Source: Lachnospiraceae bacterium
GTDB lineage: Bacteria; Bacillota; Clostridia; Lachnospirales; Lachnospiraceae
DNA: 64,000 nt
Assembly: GCA_016291655.1 (NCBI GenBank)
Contig: JAEEYF010000006.1
Span: 1-64,000 of the forward strand
Reading direction: 5' to 3'
Positions 43,054-53,262 of this stretch are shown piece after piece. The position numbers and the translations under genes were made by a program. The first letter of the stretch is position 1; every line of letters begins with the position of its first letter. Under the pieces are notes generated by a model that saw only the letters and a program-made list of their open reading frames with translations, was not told the origin of the DNA and made no database searches.

Positions 43054-43527
43054 TTATTCTTCTTCCTCTTTATCCTGGATAACTTCCATGATGTTAAGGA
43101 TAGAAACCAACTCGTCGCCGTTCTTTCCGACACCTGTAAGGAAGTTGGGCTTGTCATCGTCCGCACCCTTCGCGCTGGGCTTGTCGATGTTTTCATTGTC
43201 AAGTGTCAATACTTCTTTGACCGAATCAACAATAACTCCCACGGAGCCTTGTGCTTCAGGCTTAAGAATGAGTATTCTTGTCTTTCCGGTCACTTCGTCG
43301 TCTTCGAGTCCGAAACGCTTTCTGAGACTCATTACCGGAATAACTTCACCTCTTAAGTTGATGACACCTTCAAAATAATGCTGTGTCTTGGGAACTCTTG
43401 TAATGGACTGCATTCTCACGATATTATCGATATAGTTGATATCAACTCCGTAATGCTCGCTCCCGAGAACAACCACAATATACTGTTTGGATTCAACGCT
43501 GTTGCCTGTCGTTACTGCTGCTGCCAT
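43054..43527 (-). CDS. cheW: Chemotaxis coupling protein CheW
   Basis: The 157-residue SH3-like adaptor bridges receptors and CheA. It shows IVVLGSEHYGVDINYIDNIV, GVINLRGEVIPVMSLR and VGVIVDSVKEVL, the CheW signature order. The acidic tail DKEEEE is unremarkable. It begins 13 nt after cheA with AAGGAGGG. Confidence 0.95.
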   Translation of the reverse strand: MAAAVTTGNSVESKQYIVVVLGSEHYGVDINYIDNIVRMQSITRVPKTQHYFEGVINLRGEVIPVMSLRKRFGLEDDEVTGKTRILILKPEAQGSVGVIVDSVKEVLTLDNENIDKPSAKGADDDKPNFLTGVGKNGDELVSILNIMEVIQDKEEEE

Positions 43528-43540
43528 AACTCATCCCTCC

Positions 43541-45661
43541 TTAAACCAATGTATTTACATCGAGAATCAATGCAACTTCGCCGTCGCCGAGGATTGTGGC
43601 ACCGCTGATCATCTTCGGGCTGTCAATATATTTACCGATAGACTTGATAACGATCTCCTGCTGTCCGATGAGGTTGTCAACTACGAAGCCTGCAAGTTTG
43701 TCACCCTTGGATACGATAACAACCGTAAGATTTTCATCCGCACCCTTTGTGGACTCGATATCGAGTATCTGGTTAAGACGAATGATCGGGATAACAGAAC
43801 CGCGAAGGTGAATAACTTCTTTGGACTGTACATATTTGATATCCGATACGGGGATATCTTCGATGGTCTGAATGCTTCCGAGAGGAATTGCATATTTCTC
43901 TGTTCCGATCTCGACCATGAGGGACTGAATAATGGCAAGTGTAAGAGGAAGTCTGACAATAAAGTTGCTTCCGCCGCCGAGTACGGTGTGAACTTCAACA
44001 TCACCACCGAGTTTCTCGATGTTGGTCTTAACAACATCAAGTCCTACGCCACGTCCCGAAAGTTCGGAAACCTTTTCTGCTGTGGAGAAGCTGGGTCTGA
44101 AAAGAAGATCGATGATCTCTTTGTCAGACATTACTTCAGCCTGTTCCTTGGTGATCGTACCCTTATCAATAGCCTTTTTTCTAACCTTTTCTACATCTAT
44201 GCCCTTACCGTCATCCTTAACCTCAATGACAACGTTGTTGCCTTCCTGATAAGCGTTAAGGTTGATCGTTCCGACTTCGGGTTTATTTGTCTTTGCTCTT
44301 TCCTCGGCAGTTTCGATACCGTGGTCTGCCGCATTTCTGAGCAAGTGAGTAAGAGGATCTCCGATCTCATCGATAACGGTACGGTCAAGTTCTGTCTCTT
44401 CACCGCTGATAATGAGATTGATCTTCTTATTCAAAGACTTGCTGACATCTCTGATCATACGAGGGAAGCGGTTAAATACGCTCTCCAAAGGAACCATTCG
44501 AACCTTCATAACGGACTGATGAAGGTTTGTTGTGATCCTCTCAAGGTATTCGATCTGAGGTCCTATGCCTGTTCCGGAATGATTTACTTCATCCTGCTGA
44601 GCATTGAGAGAAACAAGACCGTTCTTTGCGATGATCAGCTCGGAAACAAGGTTCATCAGATCATCAAGCTTTTCGATATCAACACGAACCGAACGATTGA
44701 CAACGGGCTTTCCTGCCGTTGCGGAAGCCGTAGGTGCAGTAGCAGCCTTTGTCTCTGCAGCTGCGGAAGAAGAATCGGAGCTTGCTGTGCTCTGAGCATT
44801 CTCATCCTTGATCGTAGCGGCGTCAACCGCTTCTTTGGTAAGAAGCGATACGTATGCGGAATCAATTTCGGATACGTTCATAATAGCCTGTTTAACCTTT
44901 TCTGCGCTTTCCTTTGTAAGGAATACCATTGAGAAATCGAGATCGAACCTTTCATCTTCGATATCCTGAACAGCAGGCTCGGACTTTGCGATGGTTCCGA
45001 GTTCTTCCAGCTTTTTGAATACCATGAAAGCTCTTGCTGCCTTCAGAAGGCAGGACTCCTGAATATAGACGGTAACTCCGAAAGCATTTGTGCCCTCTTC
45101 AAGAGCTTTGTTGATCGCATGCTGTTCGAAATCCGCATATTTAAACTGTCTGAATTTTTCTTTGGAAGCTTCTCCCGTTGCAGTTGCTTCAGCTGCCGCT
45201 GCTGCAGGTGCTGCGGATGCTGCTGCCTTTGAAACTGATTTCTTCTTGGAAGCGGGTGCGGCTGCAGGTGCGCTTCCGCCATTCTGAACAAAGCCTATCA
45301 ACTGACCGATGATATCTTCGCACTTATCATCACCTTCATTGCCGGCATTAATGATGTTGTCAAGAATGGTTTCAAGTTTATCCAGTCCTTTGAAAAGAAC
45401 ATCGACAAGGTCGGGAGTAACTTTCATCTTTCCGTTTCTTACTTCGGAGAATACGTCTTCCCACTTGTGAGTAAGTTCCTGCATGGTCTTGTAACCCATG
45501 GTTCCTGCCATGCCCTTTAAGGAATGTGCGGCACGGAAAATCTCGTTGATGGTATCAGCGTTTTCCGGCTCTTTTTCGAGAACAAGCAGCTGCTCGTTCA
45601 GGCTTTGAAGGTGTTCTTTGGTTTCGTCGATAAAAATTTCGAGATATTGACTAACATCCAT
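43541..45661 (-). CDS. cheA: Chemotaxis histidine kinase CheA
   Basis: The 706-residue kinase has an HPt domain with His46 (IFRAAHSLKGMAGTMGY), an Ala/Pro-rich linker (about 125-160), a P2 CheY/CheB-docking region, a dimer domain, the kinase core with LTHLLRNAADHGIE, VEVKDDGKGID-type and GRGVGLDVVKTN motifs, and a CheW-like C-terminus. It phosphorylates CheY and CheB. The ATG at 45661 follows GGGGG; the longer frame from a TTG at 45709 lies inside cheB. It overlaps cheB by 11 bp. Confidence 0.96.
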   Translation of the reverse strand: MDVSQYLEIFIDETKEHLQSLNEQLLVLEKEPENADTINEIFRAAHSLKGMAGTMGYKTMQELTHKWEDVFSEVRNGKMKVTPDLVDVLFKGLDKLETILDNIINAGNEGDDKCEDIIGQLIGFVQNGGSAPAAAPASKKKSVSKAAASAAPAAAAAEATATGEASKEKFRQFKYADFEQHAINKALEEGTNAFGVTVYIQESCLLKAARAFMVFKKLEELGTIAKSEPAVQDIEDERFDLDFSMVFLTKESAEKVKQAIMNVSEIDSAYVSLLTKEAVDAATIKDENAQSTASSDSSSAAAETKAATAPTASATAGKPVVNRSVRVDIEKLDDLMNLVSELIIAKNGLVSLNAQQDEVNHSGTGIGPQIEYLERITTNLHQSVMKVRMVPLESVFNRFPRMIRDVSKSLNKKINLIISGEETELDRTVIDEIGDPLTHLLRNAADHGIETAEERAKTNKPEVGTINLNAYQEGNNVVIEVKDDGKGIDVEKVRKKAIDKGTITKEQAEVMSDKEIIDLLFRPSFSTAEKVSELSGRGVGLDVVKTNIEKLGGDVEVHTVLGGGSNFIVRLPLTLAIIQSLMVEIGTEKYAIPLGSIQTIEDIPVSDIKYVQSKEVIHLRGSVIPIIRLNQILDIESTKGADENLTVVIVSKGDKLAGFVVDNLIGQQEIVIKSIGKYIDSPKMISGATILGDGEVALILDVNTLV

Positions 45662-46841
45662 GATCTTGTACCCCCGTACTTTTAATAATTTCCTGTGCAA
45701 GTTGTCCAAGCGGTCTCACTATGTCCGTAAGTCCCGAATCGAAAATGACCTTCGGCATACCATAGACCGTGGAAGTGGGTTCATCCTGAGCAATTACGTA
45801 AATATTATTTTTTTCGGCCAAAGCATTTATGCCCATCGTGCCATCGCCGCCCATACCCGTCATAACGCAGCATATGATCTCGTCGAAATCCATACCGGCT
45901 ATCGATTCAAAAAGAATGTCCGCACACGGCTTTAACGCATTTCTTGCCGGCTCTTCCGAATTAAGTTCTATCTTATAATCCGGGCCTGTTTTTCTGAGTC
46001 GCATCTGCGATCCGCCTTTAGCGATATAGACAATCCCTTTTGCTATCTTTGTGCCGTCAGAGGCTTCGACAACATGTATCTTGCTCTCCTGGTCAAGCCT
46101 GTTTGCCAGAGAGCCCGTAAAGCCTTCAGCCATATGCTGAACGATCAAAACGGGTGCATTGATATTCTGAGGCAGGTAGGGGATCACTTCCTGTAAAGCT
46201 TTGGGTCCGCCTGTGGAAGATGCAATAAGCACAAGTTTTTTTGCTGAACCGGGCATCGGTCTGTGAGGTTTCTTTTTTGCGGTGATGTTGGCAAGGATCT
46301 CACGCGGATTCATGGGAGAAACCACGTGTTCCTCTCCCTCCCGCTTTTCATCTTTGTGCTCGAAAGTAAATCCGGATTCATGTTCCGAACGCTTAAGGGA
46401 AGGGATCTCCTGTTCACCGGTAAAATGACCTTCGATACCGGTAGCTAAGGCAACCTTATCAAGAACTGCTTTCTTGAAAACATCGCCCATGACTTCAGCA
46501 AAGCTTTCGGGTTTTTTGATACAATCAAAAGCTCCCAACTGAAGTGCTTGAATAGTCTCTTTGCTGTCTATTGAAGTAAGTGCACTGATGATTATGACTT
46601 TAACACTGAGTCTTTCTTTCCCGAGGGCCGCAAGAAATTCAAGGCCCGTCATCTTGGGAAGGTTAATGTCGCAGATGATAAGATCGTAATCATGCGGTGA
46701 CTTGACGACTCTGTCGAATGCATCGAGACCGTTGGTGCAAGTTCCGACTACGCAAAACCTGTTGTCGGAGTTAATTATATCAGATTCCATCCTTCTCATG
46801 AGTGCAGAGTCATCTACTATCAGTATTCGCTTTTTTTCCAT
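45651..46841 (-). CDS. cheB: Chemotaxis methylesterase/response regulator CheB
   Basis: The 396-residue protein has a receiver domain (phosphoacceptor Asp58 in IICDINLPKMTG), a linker of about 60 residues, and the methylesterase domain. The latter has Ser209 (LIASSTGGPKAL), His236 (VLIVQHMAEGFT) and the late Asp in MTGMGGDGTMG. It demethylates and deamidates receptors when phosphorylated by CheA. It sits between the PilZ gene and cheA. Confidence 0.95.
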   Translation of the reverse strand: MEKKRILIVDDSALMRRMESDIINSDNRFCVVGTCTNGLDAFDRVVKSPHDYDLIICDINLPKMTGLEFLAALGKERLSVKVIIISALTSIDSKETIQALQLGAFDCIKKPESFAEVMGDVFKKAVLDKVALATGIEGHFTGEQEIPSLKRSEHESGFTFEHKDEKREGEEHVVSPMNPREILANITAKKKPHRPMPGSAKKLVLIASSTGGPKALQEVIPYLPQNINAPVLIVQHMAEGFTGSLANRLDQESKIHVVEASDGTKIAKGIVYIAKGGSQMRLRKTGPDYKIELNSEEPARNALKPCADILFESIAGMDFDEIICCVMTGMGGDGTMGINALAEKNNIYVIAQDEPTSTVYGMPKVIFDSGLTDIVRPLGQLAQEIIKSTGVQDHGC

Positions 46842-46887
46842 TCTCTGTACTCACCACTCCTTAAGAAGTCTGAAATGCCTGTGTTTA

Positions 46888-47643
46888 CTAATCTGTACGC
46901 ATTTTTTCACGTTCAACCGCAAATATGTAAGTTATGATTTTTTCACGTTCTTCATTTGAAATGTTTATAAACTTAATTTTATTTTCATATGAGGAAATCT
47001 TGTTTTCAAGCGGTCTGGAAAGTACTACTTTGCCCATCAGATAGGGAATCGCATTGCTTAATTCCGGTATGTTGGGCTGTAAAACAAGGACATCGTCTTT
47101 TTCCAAAGCTTCGGTAGCATAGAATTTCATGCCTCCTCCGCTGATATCCATCATCAGAGCCTTGGAAAAAGCAATATCTTCCATCTTTATCTGCTCTTTA
47201 ATCAGTCTTTTTCTCGCATCCGTAACCGCGTTCTTCAGATCCTCATACAGCTTTGCCTGAACTTCGTTAAGTTTGGCCCATGTAAGATTTATCCTGCACT
47301 CAAGTCTGTAGTATTCACGTCTTTGATGTCTCTCAAGGTTAGCAATGAGTTTAACCTTTACATAGGCTATATGCCCCTCCAGTCCTTTTCCGCTGACGTA
47401 GCATTTGGACTGATAAAGTCCGTTCCTGGTGAAAAACCTGATAAAATAAATATCGTTTTGCCCCATGGAAAGCAATGAGCCGCCAACCAAAGGAACAGAA
47501 ATGAGCAACTCATTCTCCGAATTAATGTGCAAAAGCGAACTGTTATAACTTGTGTCATCAACGGGCTTGGTTGAAAATACATTTCCCCGCTTAATGAGCC
47601 TCAATGTTATTTTGTTTCCGACCTCAAGAGCAAATTTGGGCAT
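46888..47643 (-). CDS. PilZ-domain c-di-GMP-binding flagellar brake (YcgR/YpfA-like)
   Basis: The 251-residue protein has an N-terminal YcgR-type domain (about 1-100) and a C-terminal PilZ domain. The ligand motifs are RREYYR (108-113) and DISGGG (166-171), the latter fitting D/NxSxxG. The two motifs are about 53 residues apart, against roughly 25-30 in E. coli YcgR. The extra is a charged helix (about 120-155). It should slow or bias the motor when c-di-GMP is high. It lies between flhG and cheB. GGAGG precedes the ATG. Confidence 0.9.
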   Translation of the reverse strand: MPKFALEVGNKITLRLIKRGNVFSTKPVDDTSYNSSLLHINSENELLISVPLVGGSLLSMGQNDIYFIRFFTRNGLYQSKCYVSGKGLEGHIAYVKVKLIANLERHQRREYYRLECRINLTWAKLNEVQAKLYEDLKNAVTDARKRLIKEQIKMEDIAFSKALMMDISGGGMKFYATEALEKDDVLVLQPNIPELSNAIPYLMGKVVLSRPLENKISSYENKIKFINISNEEREKIITYIFAVEREKMRTD

Positions 47644-47671
47644 TTAAACCTCCATTATAAAGATTTAGCCT

Positions 47672-48568
47672 TTATTGTTTCTTTTTGAATTTATTTCTGA
47701 TGAGGTTTGAGAAAAGCAATGTTATTCCCCTTTCTTCAGGAGTCGCATTGTTGACCTCTTCCCCATCGATCAGTGCTTTTGCCATCGCTTCAATGGCTTT
47801 GGAAGCACCGGAGTTCGGAGCGCTCATTGTAACCGGCATCTGTTTCATTACCGCTTTGGAAACCTGATCGTCCTGAGGTATCGCCCCCAGGTATTCAAGA
47901 GATATGTTCAAAAACCTGTTAACCACATTCTTCATGTTTTCATAAAGAACGTTTCTGCCTTCATCGTCATTTCTGACTCTGTTGGCAACCATTTTTATCG
48001 TTGTACTGCTCTTCGAAAATTCCGATTTCCTGTTCAATGCTTTTAGCAAAGCATATGCATCCGTGATAGATGTGGGTTCCGGTGTAGCCACCAGCAGCAC
48101 CTCGTTGGAAGAAGCAACGAACTCAAGAACGCTGTCCGATATGCCCGCTCCCGTATCTATAACGATGACATCTGCAAGCTCATCCAGTTCCACAAGCTTT
48201 TTGGTAAGGTACATGCACTGTTCCCTGTTCATTCTTGCCAATTCCTGGATACCCGAGCCTCCCGATATGAATTTAATACCTTCCGGTCCGTCAATGATGA
48301 TGTCCTTAAGATCGCGCCCTCTGAACATCAGATCCGCAAGATTTGCACGTGGTCTGACTCCGAGCATTACTTCTATGTTTGCAAGACCAAAATCCGCATC
48401 GAGAAGCACGACCCTTTGTCCCATTCTGCTGAGACAGATTGCAAGGTTCAAAGATATGCTGGATTTACCGACTCCGCCCTTTCCGCTTGTAACGGTGATC
48501 ACGCGGGCCGATGGTTTCTCGTTGGTTTCCGAAACCATATTTCTTAAACTGGTTGCCTGATCCATCAT
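47672..48568 (-). CDS. flhG: MinD-like ATPase FlhG (YlxH)
   Basis: The 298-residue ParA/MinD-family ATPase controls flagellar number and placement with FlhF. It has the deviant Walker A SGKGGVGKSSISLNLAI and VVLLDADFGLANIEVMLG. The N-terminus (DQATSLRNMV) carries the DQAxxLR motif known to stimulate FlhF GTPase. It overlaps the flhF stop by 4 bp. Confidence 0.95.
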   Translation of the reverse strand: MMDQATSLRNMVSETNEKPSARVITVTSGKGGVGKSSISLNLAICLSRMGQRVVLLDADFGLANIEVMLGVRPRANLADLMFRGRDLKDIIIDGPEGIKFISGGSGIQELARMNREQCMYLTKKLVELDELADVIVIDTGAGISDSVLEFVASSNEVLLVATPEPTSITDAYALLKALNRKSEFSKSSTTIKMVANRVRNDDEGRNVLYENMKNVVNRFLNISLEYLGAIPQDDQVSKAVMKQMPVTMSAPNSGASKAIEAMAKALIDGEEVNNATPEERGITLLFSNLIRNKFKKKQ

Positions 48569-49782
48569 TCAACACCTCCCAGTAACTGCTTTGCAATACT
48601 CTGAGGATTGATTCTACTGATGTCGTCCGGCACGTTTTGTCCGTTAGTCGAATAAGAAAGAGGCGCATCCGTCAGCATTCGCACGTTTAGTATGTTTCCT
48701 ATGCAATCCGTTTCGTCCAGTTTGGTGAAGATCAGATTGTAAGAGGATATCTCCGAATACCCTTCCGTAATGGTAACGAGATCCTTGTATTTTGTAGTTG
48801 CAGAAAGCACGAGGTAAACATCGCGCTTTTCCTCCGGAACCGAGAAGATGAGTTTCTCTATGTCATCTCTCTGTTCCTTGTTTTTCAAAGTCCTGCCCGC
48901 CGTATCGATCAATACGGCATCGTAACCCGAAAAGTCTTCCATAGCTTCCTTCATTTCGGTCTCGGAATAAATGACCTTGAGCGGTATGTTGAGGATCGAA
49001 GCATAGCTTCTCAGCTGATCTATGGCCGCGAGTCTGTAAGTGTCGGCGGTAAAGAGAGCAACCTTGGCTTTGAGACCCAGTTTAAGACTTGAAGCCAGCT
49101 TTGCTATTGTGGTCGTTTTTCCGACTCCGGTCGGTCCGATAAAGAAAATGAACCTTGTCTTTCCTTCCGTGATCTTGATGGTCTGAGTCTGCCCAAGCTT
49201 AAGCACCAGCTTTTGATAGATGTTTGAAAGAACGCTCTTTACATCCGAATCGGGTTTGATAACGGATTCGATCTCCGATATCAATTTATTTGCAAACACC
49301 TCTTCAACCTCATTGGAAAGAAGCTTGTTGTATATCATCTTAATGCAGGTCATTGAAGGGCTGTCCGGCGTTTCCTGAGGTTCTACTCTTGTAGTAGCTT
49401 CTTGAACGGGCGTTTCCTTCACCTGCTTGTCGAGAATGTTCTGCAGACTGTCAAGAACATGTTCGATCGGGAAGGACTTGTCCTCCTCCTTCGGAAGCAC
49501 GGCATCAAAGGTGTTGGGCTTCGCAAGCTTTGCAAAATCATTGGCGGTTTTTGCATAGTTGTTTACGTTGGCCCGAACGGCTGTGTTAAGATTCTTCTTC
49601 TGGAAATCCGTCTCGGTCTCAACCGAAGCCGTCACCTCGACCAAAGGCCTTTTAAAGATCTTAAAGACCCCCTTCGGCTTGATCGTCGTGATATGTGTGA
49701 TTATAACGTCCTTTCCGAGCTCAGCCTTTGCTTTTTCCAAAGCCTCCTGCTCGGTAGGCGCTTCATACTTTTTGATCAGCAT
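48565..49782 (-). CDS. flhF: Flagellar SRP-like GTPase FlhF
   Basis: The 405-residue protein has an N-terminal basic B domain (about 1-130), a helical N domain, and an SRP-type G domain with GPTGVGKTTTIAKLAS, DTAGRT and TKLDET. It marks the site of flagellar assembly. It follows flhA by 1 nt and is followed by its regulator flhG. Confidence 0.95.
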   Translation of the reverse strand: MLIKKYEAPTEQEALEKAKAELGKDVIITHITTIKPKGVFKIFKRPLVEVTASVETETDFQKKNLNTAVRANVNNYAKTANDFAKLAKPNTFDAVLPKEEDKSFPIEHVLDSLQNILDKQVKETPVQEATTRVEPQETPDSPSMTCIKMIYNKLLSNEVEEVFANKLISEIESVIKPDSDVKSVLSNIYQKLVLKLGQTQTIKITEGKTRFIFFIGPTGVGKTTTIAKLASSLKLGLKAKVALFTADTYRLAAIDQLRSYASILNIPLKVIYSETEMKEAMEDFSGYDAVLIDTAGRTLKNKEQRDDIEKLIFSVPEEKRDVYLVLSATTKYKDLVTITEGYSEISSYNLIFTKLDETDCIGNILNVRMLTDAPLSYSTNGQNVPDDISRINPQSIAKQLLGGVE

Positions 49783-49783
49783 T

Positions 49784-51823
49784 TCAGATAGTCACCATCC
49801 CTACAGATTGAATTTCTACATTGGATTCTATTTCATTATAAGATATTACTATCAGATCATTGAAATAATCCTTTGTCATTCGTTTAAAATACATACGCAC
49901 GATCGGCGATGTGATAATGATCGGATTTCCGCCGAGGTTTTCGAGTTTTTCCACTTCTTCCCTGACGGATTTCATGATCCTTTGATTCTTTTCCGGATCT
50001 ATGGCTATATAAGATCCCTGCTCCGTCTGCTTTACGGAGTTCATTATCTCCTGCTCGATCTTCGGATCCAAAGTCACCACGTTGGTCTGGGTGTTCGCAG
50101 GAAAATATTTCATGGAAATGAATCGCTTTATACTCGGGCTTTGACGAACATATTCCGTCAAAACATCCGTATCTCTCGTAGTCGCCGAATAATCGGCAAG
50201 TGTTTCGAATATAGTCACAAGATCTCGTATGGAAATACCTTCTCTTAAGAGGTTCTGTAAAACCTTCTGCACTTCGCCTATGCCCATGAGCTTCGGAATG
50301 AGTTCCGTAACCACGGTGGCATTGTTTTCCTGAAGATTGTTGACAAGATTTTGAACATCCTGTCTCGTAAGCAGTTCATCAAGATGCTGCTTGATAACCT
50401 CCGTAAGATGCGTTGCAATGATCGAGGGAGGATCCACGACGGTATAACCGAAGGATTCCGCCCTTTCTCTCTGGCTTTCCGTGATCCATATGGCCGGCAG
50501 ATGGAAAGAAGGCTCGAACGTAGGAATACCCGTGATCTCTTCCTCAACATATCCGGGATTCATTGCCATATAGTGGTCAAACAATATTTCGCCATCCGAA
50601 ACCTGTATGCCTTTTATCTTTATAATATATTGATTGGGATTCAGCTGAATGTTATCACGCATTCTGATGGTGGGAACAACACAGCCGTATTCCAACGCGA
50701 TCTGTCTTCTGATCAATACAACTCGGTCAAGCAGGTCTCCGCCCTGGTTGGCATCAGCCAGTGGAATGATACCGTAACCGAATTCCAGTTCAATGGAATC
50801 AACATTCAAAAGCTGAACAACATTTTCGGGCTTTCGTATCTCCTCCGCACCGGTTTCCACCTCCGAAACTTCATTCTCGACCTTGGCAACCTCGAGCTTA
50901 CTCTGAATGCTGCGCGCAACGAGGATAAAAACAATACCGTACATTGCGAATACAAGGGTGGGCAGTTTTGTGAATATGCCCAAAACCGTCATCGCTCCGC
51001 CTACGATGTAGAGAACCTTCGGGATCGAAAACAGCTGTCCGACAAGCATATCGCCCGTGTCCGTTTCGGAAGATACCTTCGTGACCACAATACCGGTTGA
51101 AAGGGATATGATAAGGGACGGGATCTGTGAAACAAGACCGTCACCTATGGTAAGCAATGCATAGTTGTTAAGAGCCGTGGTAGCGTCCATGTTCAGGAAA
51201 AGCATACCCGTGATAAGACCACCCACCATGTTGATGATGGTGATCAAAAGTCCGGCTGTGGCATCTCCTTTTACGTACTTCGTAGCACCGTCCATGGCTC
51301 CGAAGAAGGAGGATTCATCCTGGATCTTCTTACGTCTGGCCTGTGCTTCCTTATCCGTGATCGCTCCGGTATTGAGATCTGCGTCAATGGCCATCTGTTT
51401 ACCGGGCATTGCATCAAGGGTGAATCTTGCAGATACTTCCGCCACTCTTTCGGAACCTTTGTTGATGACCATGAACTGCACAATGATCAGGATTATGAAT
51501 ACGATGGCTCCGATAACGATCTGTCCTCCTCCGACGAATTGACCGAAGGCTTCGACAACCTGCCCCGCATATCCTTTGCTTAAAATGTTTCTTGTCGAAG
51601 AAACGTTCAGAGAGATACGGAATATGGTGGTAAACAACAGCATTGTCGGGAATGAGGACATCTGCAGAACATCGGTGGAAAACATCGCAGTAAACAGGAT
51701 GATAAAGGCTATACCGATGTTGAAGGCCATGAGCACGTCAAGCAGCCCCGTCGGCAACGGCACGATGAGGAAAAGAATTGCACACAATATATAGATTCCG
51801 ACAAATATATCATTTTTCTTCAT
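49784..51823 (-). CDS. flhA: Flagellar export gate protein FlhA
   Basis: The 679-residue protein has eight N-terminal membrane helices with the FHIPEP-type loop (VAEVSARFTLDAMPGKQMAI and DAD) and a large cytoplasmic domain that docks chaperone-substrate complexes. The length is normal. It lies 29 nt after flhB. Confidence 0.96.
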   Translation of the reverse strand: MKKNDIFVGIYILCAILFLIVPLPTGLLDVLMAFNIGIAFIILFTAMFSTDVLQMSSFPTMLLFTTIFRISLNVSSTRNILSKGYAGQVVEAFGQFVGGGQIVIGAIVFIILIIVQFMVINKGSERVAEVSARFTLDAMPGKQMAIDADLNTGAITDKEAQARRKKIQDESSFFGAMDGATKYVKGDATAGLLITIINMVGGLITGMLFLNMDATTALNNYALLTIGDGLVSQIPSLIISLSTGIVVTKVSSETDTGDMLVGQLFSIPKVLYIVGGAMTVLGIFTKLPTLVFAMYGIVFILVARSIQSKLEVAKVENEVSEVETGAEEIRKPENVVQLLNVDSIELEFGYGIIPLADANQGGDLLDRVVLIRRQIALEYGCVVPTIRMRDNIQLNPNQYIIKIKGIQVSDGEILFDHYMAMNPGYVEEEITGIPTFEPSFHLPAIWITESQRERAESFGYTVVDPPSIIATHLTEVIKQHLDELLTRQDVQNLVNNLQENNATVVTELIPKLMGIGEVQKVLQNLLREGISIRDLVTIFETLADYSATTRDTDVLTEYVRQSPSIKRFISMKYFPANTQTNVVTLDPKIEQEIMNSVKQTEQGSYIAIDPEKNQRIMKSVREEVEKLENLGGNPIIITSPIVRMYFKRMTKDYFNDLIVISYNEIESNVEIQSVGMVTI

Positions 51824-51852
51824 TCGATGTGCAAGCCTTTCACCTTAATATA

Positions 51853-52992
51853 TCATTGTTTATTCTTTAAACTGTATACATATGCCAGCACTTCCGCCGT
51901 CAACTGATACAGTTCTTCCGGAATCTCCGAATCCAGATCCACGTTGTAGTAAAGCATTCTGGCAAGTGCTTTGTTTTCAACGATGGGAACCTTGTTTTCA
52001 TTTGCCGTATCCTTGATCTTCTGTGCAAGGTAATCCGCACCCTTTGCCACAAGTACAGGGGCTTCGGAAACTTCCTTGTCATACTTGATCGCGCATGCAA
52101 AATGAGTAGGGTTCGTGATGACTACATCCGCATCCGGAACTTTTTGCATCATTCTTCTCTGGGACGCTTCACGCATCTTGCTCTTAATACGTCCCTTAAC
52201 CTGGGGATCGCCTTCCTGCTGCTTGAACTCGTCCTTAACTTCCTGTTTGGACATCTTCATGTCTTTGTTGAACTTCCATTTGTGGAAAATGAAATCCGCA
52301 AAGCCTATGATCAAATAAAAGAAAGCGATCTTCAGTCCGATATCGAGGACCATGTTGCATATATATATGACAGCGGGCCACAATTCGAGCTGATAAACTA
52401 TCTTTAATTTGTCGACATCTTTGATGATGCCGCTGTAAGCAATGTAAAATATAAATATTATCTTTAAGATCGCCTTCACAAGATCGAAGAGTTTCTCAAG
52501 CGAGAACATTCTCTTCATTCCCTTTAAAGGACTGATCTTACTGAGCTTGGGTTTTAAAGGCTTCGCAGTGACCTTCCACTTGACCTGCATCAGGTTGACA
52601 CCGAGCGCCATGAAATACGCCAATACGAATATGGGCAGGCACGTTATAAGTGTTCTTAGAAGCCCGGTCCTGACCAGCGAAACCATATAGCCGTTGGAGG
52701 GCATATCCGTAACATATGCATGCATGGAGCCGTATATTTCCGGAAAGGTCTTCAGCATATTGTCGGCAATGTAAGTGCCGAACAGCTTGATCGAAACGAA
52801 TAAAGCAAACAGCATTCCCGCCGTGACCAGCTCCTGGCTTTTGCCGACCTGTCCTTCTTTTCTGGCATCTTCCAGTCTTTTGGCCGTAGGCTCCTCGGTC
52901 TTTTCTCCTCCGCCTTCTTCGGCGAAGAACTGAAGATCCATTCTCAAAATAAACATCTGATTATTCGGCTTTAAAAGTTCTTCCTGTATCAT
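51853..52992 (-). CDS. flhB: Flagellar export switch protein FlhB
   Basis: The 379-residue protein has four membrane helices and a cytoplasmic domain with the autocleavage motif NPTH (in DVVITNPTHFACAIKYD), which governs the change from hook to filament export. The family start GGGEKTEEPTAKRLEDARKE is present. The ATG at 52992 is 3 nt after fliQ; a later Met (residue 18) gives MDLQFFAEEGGG and is a possible alternative start. Confidence 0.95.
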   Translation of the reverse strand: MIQEELLKPNNQMFILRMDLQFFAEEGGGEKTEEPTAKRLEDARKEGQVGKSQELVTAGMLFALFVSIKLFGTYIADNMLKTFPEIYGSMHAYVTDMPSNGYMVSLVRTGLLRTLITCLPIFVLAYFMALGVNLMQVKWKVTAKPLKPKLSKISPLKGMKRMFSLEKLFDLVKAILKIIFIFYIAYSGIIKDVDKLKIVYQLELWPAVIYICNMVLDIGLKIAFFYLIIGFADFIFHKWKFNKDMKMSKQEVKDEFKQQEGDPQVKGRIKSKMREASQRRMMQKVPDADVVITNPTHFACAIKYDKEVSEAPVLVAKGADYLAQKIKDTANENKVPIVENKALARMLYYNVDLDSEIPEELYQLTAEVLAYVYSLKNKQ

Positions 52993-52995
52993 AAA

Positions 52996-53262
52996 CTATC
53001 CGACATAATTCGAGAAAATAAACATTTCACGCGTGAATTCTTCCAGACTCTTCAATATCCACGCCCCCGCCAGCATAAGAACAATGAACACACCTATGAG
53101 CTTGGGTACAAAAGTGAGTGTTGATTCCTGTATTGAAGTCAGGGTTTGAAACAGGCTTATGATCAAACCGATGGCCAGTGAAACCAACAGTAAAGGCGCA
53201 GCTACCTTAAGAACCAACACAAGAGCCTGTGAAAATATGTCTATAAGCAATTGTTCGTTCAT
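52996..53262 (-). CDS. fliQ: Flagellar export protein FliQ
   Basis: The 88-residue protein with two membrane helices has the FliQ pattern LLVSLAIGLIISLFQTLTSI and QESTLTFVPKL. It is part of the FliPQR export gate. In this operon it comes after fliR instead of before it. The start overlaps the fliR stop (ATGA). Confidence 0.94.
   Translation of the reverse strand: MNEQLLIDIFSQALVLVLKVAAPLLLVSLAIGLIISLFQTLTSIQESTLTFVPKLIGVFIVLMLAGAWILKSLEEFTREMFIFSNYVG

Noticed and set aside
43487-44932. Plus-strand frame of 481 codons opposite cheA
   Set aside because: The opposite strand encodes unmistakable CheA kinase motifs. The plus-strand product is Cys/Asn-rich with no recognisable domain.
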